Position numbers and translations under genes: made by a program. A DNA stretch of 64,000 bases. Origin: Cupriavidus basilensis (GTDB lineage Bacteria > Pseudomonadota > Gammaproteobacteria > Burkholderiales > Burkholderiaceae). Position 1 is the first letter of the stretch. Every line of letters starts with the position of its first letter. The notes below the pieces were generated by a model, which ran no database searches, was not told where the DNA came from, and saw only the letters and a list, made by a program, of their open reading frames with translations. Below, piece after piece: positions 35,175 to 43,605 of the stretch. The DNA lies in assembly GCF_008801925.2 (NCBI RefSeq), contig NZ_CP062804.1, positions 186,001 to 250,000 on the forward strand, in the 5' to 3' direction.

Positions 35175-35600
35175 GCCCGCTCCTGCGCGGCCAAGTTGGC
35201 GTGGCCCTCGGTATCAAGTTCACCGCCTCACTGAAAGACGCGGCATTGGCCGCATCGTTCTTATCAGTTCTGGCGCCTGGTGGGCGATATGATCCGCGTG
35301 GACCTGCCGTCGCTGTCTTCCGGAAAGGATGATCAATCCGTCGATGGTTTCGGTGGACACTTCGGCCTCGGGTGACTGAGTAGAGAAAGCGTTCATGCCC
35401 CCCGACCAACGCGATCGAAACAATAAGCCGCCGCAGGCTGCAAGGCTGCTGCATTCCAACGCGAGTTGGAGCCGCACGGTTCTTGCGCGACGCTCAAGTA
35501 AGGCGCGCAATCTACGTTGATCTATAATCCACACCGGCTTTCCTGAACCCGTGTTTCGGGGCAGCAGGCGTCCTTGATGCACCCATAGGGCACGCATCAC
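35175..35600 (-). pseudogene. Decayed IS110/IS1111-type transposase remnant
   Basis: Three minus-strand frames carry consecutive pieces of a DEDD transposase N-terminal domain: RTVRLQLALECSS (like the E-containing motif), RSTRIISP (like V-R-L-I-x-P) and TDKNDAANAASFSEAV (like K-N-D-A-x-D-A-x-A-I-x-E-A). Frame changes between them and loss of the C-terminal half mean it is dead. Each piece is short, so the call depends on their order. The 586 bp between the broken toxin and the IclR gene hold nothing else I can recognise. Confidence 0.45.
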
Positions 35601-35727
35601 GCTGCTGCAATACGATTCTGCCCATGGACCGGCGCACCGAGGATGAAGGATCTACCTCAGCATGGCAGTTGGCAGACTTTCTCTCTTCCGCCGTCCTACA
35701 TCCGTGCAACCATTTGAGTATTGAAGA

Positions 35728-36561
35728 ATGCGGAAGTCAGAGTCATCGGTCGCCGCCGCGGCACCGTCCCCCACCCCACTCTCCGAATACCCCGGAGAGG
35801 ACCCCCGCGCCGCGAGGGCAGGCATCCAGGTCATTGCGCGGGCGGCGGAAATACTGCGCACGTTGAGCAGCCACCCAGGTGGCCTGAGTCTCGGCGCCAT
35901 TGCAAAAGATGTGGATTTGCCGCGCTCGACCGTGCAGCGGATTGTCGATGCCCTGGGCGCGGAGGGTCTGACAATGTCCGCTTCGGGCGGCAGTGGCGTG
36001 CGGCTTGGTCCGGCTATCCTCTCGCTGGCCAACGCGACGAAGTTCGAGATCGCGGATATGGTCCGCGACGCGCTTGTCGACTTGTCGAAAGCGACGGGAG
36101 AAACGGTGGACTTGTCGATACTGGATCAGAACAAGGCGGTGTTTATCGATCAGGTACAGGGCACGCATGTGCTGCGGGCCGTTTCCGCTGTCGGAGCCGC
36201 GTTCCCGTTGCATTGCTCGGCGAATGGCAAGGCCCTGCTCGCCATGCTGGACGACGCAGCCCTGGCCAAGGTCAAAGGCAAGCTGAAGTTCGAGCAGCTG
36301 ACACCGCATACCCTTCGCAGCTGGGAAGATCTCGCAAAGGATATTGAGTCGACGCGGGCCACCCATGTCGCCGTGGATCGCGAGGAAAACTCATTGGGGA
36401 TTTGCGCCGTCGCAATCGGCTTGCTCGGGCCAATGGACCAGCGCATCGCTATCTCGGTGCCGACCCCGACCCACCGTTTCGTGCAAAGCGAAGCGCTTCT
36501 CACTGAGAAGCTCGTGGAATGCAGGGCGCGGCTCCTGGCAGGACCGCTGCGCAGGGCCTGA
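35728..36561 (+). CDS. IclR-family regulator of the BKACE catabolic island
   Basis: This 277-aa protein has a disordered N-terminal tail, a winged helix (GIQVIARAAEILRTLSSHPGGLSLGAIAKDVDLPRSTVQRIVDAL, residues about 31-78) and an effector domain with FIDQVQGTHVLRAVSAVGAAFPLHCSANGKALLA. It is a different branch from the two IclR paralogues at 4696 and 8458. The next gene, a 3-hydroxyacyl-CoA dehydrogenase, is convergent. The gene sits at the edge of the island whose two promoters carry four copies of a shared 16-bp motif, so it is the likely binder. Effector unknown. Confidence 0.9.
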   Translation: MRKSESSVAAAAPSPTPLSEYPGEDPRAARAGIQVIARAAEILRTLSSHPGGLSLGAIAKDVDLPRSTVQRIVDALGAEGLTMSASGGSGVRLGPAILSLANATKFEIADMVRDALVDLSKATGETVDLSILDQNKAVFIDQVQGTHVLRAVSAVGAAFPLHCSANGKALLAMLDDAALAKVKGKLKFEQLTPHTLRSWEDLAKDIESTRATHVAVDREENSLGICAVAIGLLGPMDQRIAISVPTPTHRFVQSEALLTEKLVECRARLLAGPLRRA

Positions 36562-36595
36562 CCCAGGTTCCGGCCCTGTTCCCCAAGGCTACGCC

Positions 36596-37510
36596 TTACA
36601 TCTGGGCATCGCTGCGTTCCTTTAGGGCGGCGGCAAGATACGCCAGGAGCTGCTCCCTGACGCCCTGCGCACTCGAATACGTCCATTCGTAGAATCCCTT
36701 CCCGGACTTCATGCCGAGGTTGCCGTCGCGCACGCTGTTCGTCACGATACGGTTCGGCCACGACGTGCTATCCAACGTCGGCAGGATAACGGCGTGAATG
36801 TCCTGCGTCAGGTCGAGCCCGACCAGGTCGGCATTCTCCAGCGGCCCCAATACCGGCAGCCGCAGGCCAAACGAGTTCTTGACGACCAGATCGACCGTCC
36901 GCGCATCGCAGATGCCTTGCGACACAAGGGCGATTGCCTCGCGCCAGAGCGCATGCTGCAAGCGATTGCCGACGAAGCCGGGAACATCCTTCTTGACGTG
37001 TACCGCCACCTTGCCGACCGATTCCAGCAGCGAGATCGTGCGTTCGACGACCTGCTGGTTCGTTGCCGTCGCCTGCACGACTTCAACCAGCGGGATGAGG
37101 AAGGGCGGATTCCACCAGTGCGTTCCCACGAGGCGATCCTTTTTGCTGATCGCTTCGCCGATATGGCCGATGGGTATGACGGACGTGTTCGACGCGATGA
37201 TGCACTCGCCAGATACGACCGCCTCGATCTGGCGCATGACGTGATGCTTGATCTCTAGCTTCTCGGGCACAGCTTCGAACACGATCTGACAGCCGGATAG
37301 GGCTTCGCTGATGTCGTCGCTCAGCCTGAGCTTTGCAAAAGACACAGCGGGGCGTCCCAGCGTCTTCAGATTGGAAGCAATACGTTCCTGCACGGTTTCA
37401 ATCAAGCCTGGCGCGGCATCGTAGACGCACACATCGAACCGGCCGTCCTCCAGGAATACCTGCGCGATGCCGTGGCCCATCAGCCCGGCGCCGACGACAC
37501 CGATACACAT
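36596..37510 (-). CDS. 3-hydroxyacyl-CoA dehydrogenase-family enzyme
   Basis: This 304-aa NAD-dependent dehydrogenase has an N-terminal Rossmann fold (GVVGAGLMGHGIAQVFLEDG), the catalytic His in GTHWWNPP, and a C-terminal dimerisation domain (VPGFVGNRLQHALWREA). It resembles stand-alone members that oxidise 3-hydroxy acids or their CoA esters, such as carnitine, gulonate and hydroxybutyryl-CoA dehydrogenases. The ATG at 37510 (MCIGVVGAG) was chosen because it begins exactly at the Rossmann strand. It is divergent from the BKACE operon and shares its motif. Production of a 3-keto acid for BKACE would be a natural role; this is inference. Confidence 0.85.
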   Translation of the reverse strand: MCIGVVGAGLMGHGIAQVFLEDGRFDVCVYDAAPGLIETVQERIASNLKTLGRPAVSFAKLRLSDDISEALSGCQIVFEAVPEKLEIKHHVMRQIEAVVSGECIIASNTSVIPIGHIGEAISKKDRLVGTHWWNPPFLIPLVEVVQATATNQQVVERTISLLESVGKVAVHVKKDVPGFVGNRLQHALWREAIALVSQGICDARTVDLVVKNSFGLRLPVLGPLENADLVGLDLTQDIHAVILPTLDSTSWPNRIVTNSVRDGNLGMKSGKGFYEWTYSSAQGVREQLLAYLAAALKERSDAQM

Positions 37511-37540
37511 TGAATTCAATATCCTCTCCCGCTTATTTTT

Positions 37541-37576
37541 AACCGTTATACGGTACATATGTACCTTATTGCGGTT
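37541..37576. promoter_or_regulatory. Double inverted operator upstream of the hydroxyacyl-CoA dehydrogenase gene
   Basis: AACCGTTATACGGTAC (37541-37556) and, inverted, AACCGCAATAAGGTAC (37561-37576, on the minus strand) face each other across 4 bp. Together they make a 36-bp dyad centred on the perfect palindrome GGTACATATGTACC (37552-37565). It lies 31-66 bp upstream of the dehydrogenase start. The same 16-bp motif recurs at 37745 and 37766. Confidence 0.7.
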
Positions 37577-37715
37577 AACAATAAGCAGGAAACCGGCATC
37601 GGTCAACCAAGGGTAAACGCTGCTGAACAGCCGAATTCCCAGTCCTGGCAAGGGCTGCGAGGGAGTTGCATGCCTGCCGTTGCACGCATTACAGGGAACG
37701 CCGCTGCCTATACGC

Positions 37716-37744
37716 TTGACAACGCTGATGGCCCTCCATAAAGT
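37716..37744 (+). promoter_or_regulatory. Sigma-70 promoter of the BKACE operon
   Basis: TTGACA (37716-37721) and TAAAGT (37739-37744) are separated by 17 bp. The -35 box is perfect. The operator copies begin directly after the -10 box, so the transcription start would lie within them, as expected for a repressed promoter. Confidence 0.65.
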
Positions 37745-37781
37745 AACCGCAAAGCGATACACAGTAACCGCAATGCGGTAC
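37745..37781. promoter_or_regulatory. Two direct operator copies at the BKACE promoter
   Basis: AACCGCAAAGCGATAC (37745-37760) and AACCGCAATGCGGTAC (37766-37781) are direct repeats with a 21-bp period, about two helical turns. The second contains the palindrome ACCGCA-A-TGCGGT. They match the two copies at 37541-37576 (consensus AACCG-N6-G-R-TAC). The adjacent IclR protein is the likely binder. Confidence 0.7.
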
Positions 37782-37802
37782 GAACATAAACAGGAGACAG
37801 CC

Positions 37803-38735
37803 ATGGCAGCTGAGAAGGTCATCATTTCATGCGCGGTGACGGGGGCGATCCACACGCCCACGATGTCGCCCTATCTGCCAATCACGCCCCAAGACATCGC
37901 GCAGCAGGCGGTCGACGCCGCGCGGGCGGGAGCGTCGATCCTGCATCTGCATGCGCGCGATCCGCTGGACGGCCGCCCGAGTGCCGATCCCGAAGTCTTT
38001 ATGCAGTTCCTTCCGGAGATCAAGCGGCAGACCGATGCCGTGATCAACATCACGAGCGGCGGCAGCACGAAGATGACACTGGAGGAGCGGCTCGCGCCCC
38101 CATTGCGCGCGCGGCCCGAGATGGCCTCGCTCAACATGGGCTCGATGAACTTCTCGATCCACCCTGTCGCGTCGAAGATTGCCCAGTGGGAACACGATTG
38201 GGAGAAGCCATACGTGGAGGGCACGGAAGATACGATCTTTCGCAATACCTTCAAGGACATCCGCCGCATCCTCATGGAGCTTGGCGAAGGATGCGGGACC
38301 CGGTTCGAGTTCGAGTGCTATGACGTCGGGCACCTGTACAACCTGGCCTACTTCGTCGATGCAGGCCTGGTGAAGCCGCCGTTTTTCATCCAGACGATCT
38401 TCGGGATCCTGGGAGGTATCGGGCCTGCAGCCGAGAACGTGACGTTCATGCGCGAGACGGCTAACCGGCTGTTCGGCCGCGATTATTACTGGTCCGTGCT
38501 GGGTGCCGGGCGCCACCAGATGCCGTTGCTGACCTACGCATCGATCATGGGGGCGAACGTGCGGGTGGGCCTCGAAGACAGCCTGTACCTCGGGCGCGGC
38601 AAGCTGGCGCAGTCCAATGCCGACCAGGTCAGGAAGATCCGCCACATCCTGGAAGAACTCGGTTTCGATATCGCATCGCCCGCCGAAGCGCGATCCATGC
38701 TGCAACTCAAAGGGCGCGACAACGTCGCGTTCTGA
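37803..38735 (+). CDS. Beta-keto acid cleavage enzyme (BKACE, DUF849)
   Basis: This 310-aa TIM-barrel zinc enzyme of the 3-keto-5-aminohexanoate cleavage (Kce) superfamily condenses a beta-keto acid with acetyl-CoA and splits it to acetoacetate and a new acyl-CoA. Family features are KVIISCAVTGAIHTP, the metal motif HLHARD (about residues 47-52), SLNMGSMNF and GILGGIGP. The ATG at 37803 follows CAGGAGAC. It is the first gene of the plus-strand operon under the double operator. BKACE members differ in substrate (amino, carnitine-derived, aromatic keto acids), and the specific one here cannot be told from sequence. Confidence 0.9.
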   Translation: MAAEKVIISCAVTGAIHTPTMSPYLPITPQDIAQQAVDAARAGASILHLHARDPLDGRPSADPEVFMQFLPEIKRQTDAVINITSGGSTKMTLEERLAPPLRARPEMASLNMGSMNFSIHPVASKIAQWEHDWEKPYVEGTEDTIFRNTFKDIRRILMELGEGCGTRFEFECYDVGHLYNLAYFVDAGLVKPPFFIQTIFGILGGIGPAAENVTFMRETANRLFGRDYYWSVLGAGRHQMPLLTYASIMGANVRVGLEDSLYLGRGKLAQSNADQVRKIRHILEELGFDIASPAEARSMLQLKGRDNVAF

Positions 38736-38776
38736 ACCCATTGAAATCACGCCATCCTTTCCACAACGGAGACATC

Positions 38777-39598
38777 ATGTCGATATCCGCATACCCCGCC
38801 ACGCCCCCTTCCAATACCGACGGCGTCGAATTCGTCGAACTGAGCCACCCCTGGGGTCACGGCGTACCTAACTGGCCGTACTTCGAAGACGTGAAGATCG
38901 AGCGGATCCATTACATGGCGAAGTCCGGGGTGCTCACGCAACGCATTACCACTGTCATGCATAGCGGTACGCATATCGATGCGCCTGCGCACGTGATCGA
39001 AGGCACGCCGTTCCTGGATGAGATCCCGCTGGACCGTTTCTTCGGCACAGGCGTGGTGGTCAGCATTCCCAAGAAAAAGTGGGAAGTCATCACGGCCAAG
39101 GACCTGGAGAACGCCTATCCGAAGATCCAGAGGGGCGACATCGTCATGATCAACACCGGCTGGCACCATCATTACGGCGACAACAGCCAGTACTACGCCT
39201 ACTCTCCCGGCCTGTACAAGGAAGCGGGCGAATGGCTGGCCGAAAAAGGCGTGAAGATGGTGGGCGTCGACCAGCAAGCCCTTGACCATCCGCTGGGCAC
39301 GGCCATCGGCCGCCACGGCGTTGGCCCGCTCTTGCCGCGGGTATGCGAGGAGTATGAGCGTGAAACGGGCCGCTCCGTCGAGCAGGACTTTCCGTATTGG
39401 GAGCCGGCGCATCGTGCGCTGCTCGAGGCGGGTATCCCTGGTATCGAGAATGTCGGGGGCGATCTCGACAAGGTGACCGGCAAGCGGGTGACGATAGCGG
39501 CGTTCCCCTGGCGCTGGGTAAAGGGCGACGGATGCATCGTGCGTGTGGTGGCGATGCAGGACAAGAGCCAGTCCTTCCGTATTGAAAGCGGTCTGTAA
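38777..39598 (+). CDS. Cyclase-family metal-dependent hydrolase
   Basis: This 273-aa protein of the putative cyclase family (PF04199 type; kynurenine formamidase fold) has its metal motif as MHSGTHIDAPAH (about residues 61-72) and ELSHPWGHGVPNWP near the N-terminus. Relatives hydrolyse formamides, lactones or other cyclic amides using manganese or zinc. The ATG at 38777 has CGGAG 6 bases upstream. It is the second gene of the operon, 41 bp after BKACE. It may open or deacylate a ring in the unknown substrate. Confidence 0.85.
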   Translation: MSISAYPATPPSNTDGVEFVELSHPWGHGVPNWPYFEDVKIERIHYMAKSGVLTQRITTVMHSGTHIDAPAHVIEGTPFLDEIPLDRFFGTGVVVSIPKKKWEVITAKDLENAYPKIQRGDIVMINTGWHHHYGDNSQYYAYSPGLYKEAGEWLAEKGVKMVGVDQQALDHPLGTAIGRHGVGPLLPRVCEEYERETGRSVEQDFPYWEPAHRALLEAGIPGIENVGGDLDKVTGKRVTIAAFPWRWVKGDGCIVRVVAMQDKSQSFRIESGL

Positions 39599-39609
39599 CG
39601 GACGCGGCC

Positions 39610-39984
39610 ATGGAAGTCAAACGACTGCATGCCGCCGCTCGCTATGACGCGGCCAGGCATTTCGACATGCGGTCCCTGCGCTTGCAGGGGCTCGATGCCA
39701 CGCACGTGGAGCACTTTTGGGTAGGCCTGTCGCACTTTTTGCCAGATGGCGGCGCGCAATGGGACGCAGGGCCGACAGAGAAGGTCTACGTGGTGCTGAG
39801 CGGTGAGATCACGCTCACCACCGCCGGCGGGGACGTCGTGCTCAAGGCGTTGGACTCGTGCGTGATTCCGGCCGGCGAAGGGCGAAGCATCAGGAACGAT
39901 TCCAGGTTGCCGGCCTCGATGCTCGTGATCCTGGCTTCGGCCTTGCCCGGGAGCCAATCTACAGGAGAAGGAAACAATGGCTAA
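39610..39984 (+). CDS. Small cupin-domain protein
   Basis: This 124-aa single cupin reads EKVYVVLSGEITLTTAGGDVVLKALDSCVIPAGEGRSIRND, with the standard G-x5-(8)-P-x-G spacing. The usual metal-binding His residues are mostly absent, so it may be non-catalytic or an isomerase or sensor. It overlaps the following SDR gene by 8 bp, suggesting coupled translation. Role unknown. Confidence 0.75.
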   Translation: MEVKRLHAAARYDAARHFDMRSLRLQGLDATHVEHFWVGLSHFLPDGGAQWDAGPTEKVYVVLSGEITLTTAGGDVVLKALDSCVIPAGEGRSIRNDSRLPASMLVILASALPGSQSTGEGNNG

Positions 39985-40765
39985 TACCAGTGCCGCCTTT
40001 GGCTTGTCAGGCAAGGTAGGCGTGATCACCGGTGCCACCGGCGCGTTCGGACGGGCCGCGGCACACAGCCTGGCCGATGCCGGCGCGAGACTCGTGATCG
40101 CGGGGGCGAATGCGCAGGCGCTGCGCGAACTCGAAGTGCAATTGAATGCCGACGGTATCCGGGTCAAGGCCAAGGCATGCAGGCCCGACACGGAGGCCAA
40201 TGCCCGCAACCTGATCGACGAAGCGGTTGCGCAGTTCGGTGCCATCGATTTCGTCGTCGTCGGCTCGGGTACCAACGATCCCGCGCCGATCCAGGATATG
40301 ACCACGGAACAGTGGGACCACGTAATGGCAGCCAACGTGCGCGGATCGTGGCTGGTCTGCAAGGCCTTCGCCACCCACTGTATCGAGATGGCGCAGCGCG
40401 GCAGGGTTGTCCTGCTGTCGTCCACGCGCGGCAAGCTCGGGCTTGCCGCCGGTTACTCGGCTTACTGCCCCTCGAAGGCGGCGATCGATGGCCTGACGCG
40501 GACACTGGCATGCGAGCTGGGCCGCTACGGCATCAACGTCAACGCCATCGCGCCGACGGTGTTCCGATCCGAGCTCACGGCATGGATGTTCGCCGATGAC
40601 GATCGCGGCCGCGCGGCGCGCGAAGGGATGCTCGCGCGTATTCCGCTCGGGCGCCTGGGGGAACCCGAGGATCTCGTCGGGGCGTTGCAGTTCCTGCTTT
40701 CCAGGGCGTCGGAGTTTTGCACCGGCCAGACGCTATATATCGACGGAGGCTACACAGCCGGTTAG
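39977..40765 (+). CDS. Short-chain dehydrogenase/reductase
   Basis: This 262-aa Rossmann oxidoreductase has the cofactor motif GVITGATGAFGRAAA, the active-site Ser in LLSSTRGK and the Y-x-x-x-K as YCPSK, with C-terminal TGQTLYIDGGYTAG. It is of the classical FabG/gluconate dehydrogenase type. The NN(A)G motif reads VGSGTN, an unusual version. It follows the cupin by overlap and precedes the ABC importer by 89 bp. It probably oxidises or reduces a hydroxyl/keto group in the same pathway. Confidence 0.87.
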   Translation: MANTSAAFGLSGKVGVITGATGAFGRAAAHSLADAGARLVIAGANAQALRELEVQLNADGIRVKAKACRPDTEANARNLIDEAVAQFGAIDFVVVGSGTNDPAPIQDMTTEQWDHVMAANVRGSWLVCKAFATHCIEMAQRGRVVLLSSTRGKLGLAAGYSAYCPSKAAIDGLTRTLACELGRYGINVNAIAPTVFRSELTAWMFADDDRGRAAREGMLARIPLGRLGEPEDLVGALQFLLSRASEFCTGQTLYIDGGYTAG

Positions 40766-40854
40766 TGATTCGCCCCGCCCCGGAGCGGCAGGTACGAAAG
40801 GCAAGCGGTTCCAAAGAAGAGCCGCGCCGACATAAGCATGACAGGAGACAAGAC

Positions 40855-42168
40855 ATGAAGAAGGAAATGGAAGGTGGCACTGTCCGCCAAATGCACTCCG
40901 CCGGGCGCCGCGCCACCTTGCGTGGCCTGGTAGCACTGGGCGCGTCCACGGTCGGCGTGCAATCGATCCGGCCCGCTTCAGCGGCCGCGCGGCCGCTGAA
41001 GATTGGCTACGTGAGCCCTCGAACAGGGCCGCTCGCCCCGTTCGCAGAGACCGATGGATTCATCCTGCAGCGCGTGCGCGCAGCGATTGCGAACGGCATC
41101 TCTGTAGCGGGCAATGTGCATCCTGTACTGATCATCGAAAAGGATAGCCAGTCGAATCCGAATCGCGCCGCCGAAGTCACGGCAAGCCTGATCAAGGACG
41201 ACAAGGTGGACCTGATTGTGTCCGCGTGCACGGCGGACACCGTCAACCCCGTGTCCGATCAATGCGAGCTGGGCCGGATCCCCTGCATCACCACGAACTG
41301 CCCGTGGCAACCTTACTACTTCGGGCGAGGCGGTTCGCCGGCGAAGGGCTTCGAGTATACGTATCACTTTTGCTGGGGACTGGAAGACCTGATCGCGGTA
41401 TATACGGCCATCTGGGACAGCGCCGGCGCCGCCACCAATCGCACCGTCGGAGCGCTCTGGCCGAACGATGCAGAAGGCAACGCGTTCAGTGACAAGGCCT
41501 TTGGCTTTCCGGCGGCGCTTGCCGCGAAAGGCTACAAGCTCATCGACCTCGGCCGGTTCCAGCCGACCGCCAATGACTTCTCGGCGCACATCCGCGCGTT
41601 CAAGGCGGCAAACGTGGAGATCGTGACGGGCGTCCTGCCGCCCGCAGCGTTCGCTACATTCTGGAGCCAGGCAGCCCAGCAGGGTTTCAAGCCGAAGATC
41701 GTGACCTTTGCCAAGGCGCTGCTCTTTCCTTCCGCGGTTGCAGGACTCGGGCCACGAGGCGTCGGCTTGTCCACGGAGGTGGCGTGGTCGCCCGCCTATC
41801 CTTATCGCTCCACACTGACCGGCGAAACCAGCGCACAGTTTGCCGCTGCCTATGAAGCGGCTACCGGCCGGCAGTGGGTGCAACCCCTTGGCGCAACGCT
41901 GTCCTTGTTCGAAGTCGCACTCGACGTGCTCAAGCGGAGCGCCGCGCTGACGCCACAGGCGATTGTCACGTCGATCCGCACGACCGACTACGCGTCGGCC
42001 GTCGGTCCCGTCAAGTGGACTGGGAGCCCGGTCAAGAACGTCACCAAGACGCCGCTGGTAGGCGCGCAATGGACCGCGGGCAACAGGCATCCACTGGATC
42101 TGCAGATCGTGAGCGCAACGCTTGCGAAGGATATCGGCGTGCAGAAGCGCCTGGCAATTCTCACCTGA
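40855..42168 (+). CDS. ABC transporter substrate-binding protein (LIV type)
   Basis: This 437-aa periplasmic binding protein of the branched-chain amino acid/amide family has an N-terminal RRATLRGLVALGAS signal, resembling a Tat signal, with likely cleavage near ASAAA. The mature part begins LKIGYVSPRTGPLAPFAETDGF. The ATG at 40855 has AGGAGA. The protein is longer than typical LivK proteins and belongs to the aromatic/amide subgroup. It heads a complete importer with two ATPases and two permeases directly downstream, so it defines substrate uptake for the island. Confidence 0.88.
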   Translation: MKKEMEGGTVRQMHSAGRRATLRGLVALGASTVGVQSIRPASAAARPLKIGYVSPRTGPLAPFAETDGFILQRVRAAIANGISVAGNVHPVLIIEKDSQSNPNRAAEVTASLIKDDKVDLIVSACTADTVNPVSDQCELGRIPCITTNCPWQPYYFGRGGSPAKGFEYTYHFCWGLEDLIAVYTAIWDSAGAATNRTVGALWPNDAEGNAFSDKAFGFPAALAAKGYKLIDLGRFQPTANDFSAHIRAFKAANVEIVTGVLPPAAFATFWSQAAQQGFKPKIVTFAKALLFPSAVAGLGPRGVGLSTEVAWSPAYPYRSTLTGETSAQFAAAYEAATGRQWVQPLGATLSLFEVALDVLKRSAALTPQAIVTSIRTTDYASAVGPVKWTGSPVKNVTKTPLVGAQWTAGNRHPLDLQIVSATLAKDIGVQKRLAILT

Positions 42169-42176
42169 GGGGTCGT

Positions 42177-42914
42177 ATGGAACATTGTGTCCTTTCCGCC
42201 GAAATGCTGGTGAAGCGATTCGGCGCGGTGACGGTCGCCGACAATTTGTCCGTTGCGCTCGGTGACGGCGAAGCGCTGGGCGTCATTGGCCCCAACGGTG
42301 CAGGAAAGAGCAGTTTCTTCAACCTGCTGAGCGGCAACATCCGCGCGGACAGCGGCCGTATCCTGCTGGAAGGGCGGGACGTCACCCATGCATCGCCAAA
42401 CGAGCGGGCGATTGCCGGGATCGGGCGAACGTACCAGATCCCCCGGCCCTTTTCCCAGCTGACGGTATTTGAAAACCTGCTCGTTGGCGCATTCTTCGGC
42501 GCCAGGCTGGACGCGCGCCGAGCTCAGCAGCATTGCTACGAAACGCTGGCACTGACCGGGTTGCTCCGCCATGCCGACAAGCCGGCGGCTGCGCTGTCGC
42601 TGCTCGAACGCAAGCGACTGGAACTGGCGCGAGCGCTGGCGACCCGCCCGAAGGTCCTGTTGCTCGACGAAATTGCAGGCGGCCTGACGGAGGGCGAGGC
42701 GGCGGAACTGGTCGCAACCATTCAATGCATCCACGCCCAAGGCACCGCCATCATCTGGATCGAACACGTCGTGCATGCGCTCCTGGCGGTTGTCTCCCGG
42801 CTGATGGTGCTGAGCTTCGGCAAGAAGCTCATGGAAGGCGAGCCGTCGGCTGTGATGCACAGCGCCGCGGTGCGGGATGTGTATCTGGGTATCGAGGTGG
42901 AAGCCCATGCTTAG
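42177..42914 (+). CDS. ABC transporter ATP-binding protein (LivG type)
   Basis: This 245-aa cytoplasmic ATPase has Walker A GPNGAGKSS, Walker B VLLLDEIAGGL and the switch His in WIEHVVHAL. The signature motif reads LSLLERKRLEL rather than LSGGQ, a known but uncommon variation in LivG-like proteins. It lies 8 bp downstream of the binding-protein gene and overlaps the second ATPase by 8 bp. It pairs with the next ATPase to drive the LivHM-type permease. Confidence 0.9.
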   Translation: MEHCVLSAEMLVKRFGAVTVADNLSVALGDGEALGVIGPNGAGKSSFFNLLSGNIRADSGRILLEGRDVTHASPNERAIAGIGRTYQIPRPFSQLTVFENLLVGAFFGARLDARRAQQHCYETLALTGLLRHADKPAAALSLLERKRLELARALATRPKVLLLDEIAGGLTEGEAAELVATIQCIHAQGTAIIWIEHVVHALLAVVSRLMVLSFGKKLMEGEPSAVMHSAAVRDVYLGIEVEAHA

Positions 42915-43605
42915 CATTCATGAACTCGATGCGTACTACGGCGACTTTCAGGCGCTGTTTGCCCTGAGCCTGACAATCCAGCAAGGCGAGTCGGTGGCGA
43001 TCATCGGTGCGAATGGGGCCGGGAAGTCGACCTTGCTCAAGGCGATCTCGGGAGCGCTCCCTGTCAGGCACGGCGCGATCCGCCTGCGCGAACACAGCCT
43101 CGGACATGACAATGCGGCGCAAGTGGTGCGCAAGGGCATTGCGCTCGTTCCCGAGGGGCGCCGCATGTTTCCGAGCCTGAGCGTGGAGGAAAACCTGCAG
43201 ATCGGGGCGTACGCCAGGCGGCCGGGCCCGTGGAATCTGGGACGCGTCTACACGATGTTCCCCCGGCTCGCGGAGCGGCGCCGGCAGAACGTGACGTCCC
43301 TGAGCGGTGGCGAGCAGCAGATGGTCGCCATCGGGCGCGCGCTCATGTCGAACCCCTCCATGCTGATGTGCGATGAGCTGTCGCTGGGCCTCGCGCCCAA
43401 GATCATTCGAGAGATGTATGGCCACCTCGCAACCCTCAAGGAGGAAGGCACGACGCTGCTGATCGTCGAGCAGGACATTCATCAGGCGCTTCGCTTCTCG
43501 GACCGCTACTACTGCATGCAGAAGGGACGGGTCACGCTGTCCGGCCAATCCGCATCGGCCAGCAAGGACGAGATCGGACGCGCGTACTTTGGAGAACAAC
43601 AATGA
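42907..43605 (+). CDS. ABC transporter ATP-binding protein (LivF type)
   Basis: This 232-aa ATPase has Walker A GANGAGKST, the standard signature LSGGEQQMVAIGRAL and Walker B MLMCDELSLGL. The start at 42907 (MLSIHELDAYYGDFQ) overlaps livG by 8 bp; the frame is open slightly earlier but without family match. It is coupled by ATGA overlap to the first permease gene. With the LivG-type subunit it forms the ATPase pair. Confidence 0.91.
   Translation: MLSIHELDAYYGDFQALFALSLTIQQGESVAIIGANGAGKSTLLKAISGALPVRHGAIRLREHSLGHDNAAQVVRKGIALVPEGRRMFPSLSVEENLQIGAYARRPGPWNLGRVYTMFPRLAERRRQNVTSLSGGEQQMVAIGRALMSNPSMLMCDELSLGLAPKIIREMYGHLATLKEEGTTLLIVEQDIHQALRFSDRYYCMQKGRVTLSGQSASASKDEIGRAYFGEQQ

Noticed and set aside
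37559..37741. A 60-codon plus-strand frame in the promoter region before BKACE
   Set aside because: It starts inside the operator palindrome, has no ribosome site, and no recognisable domain.
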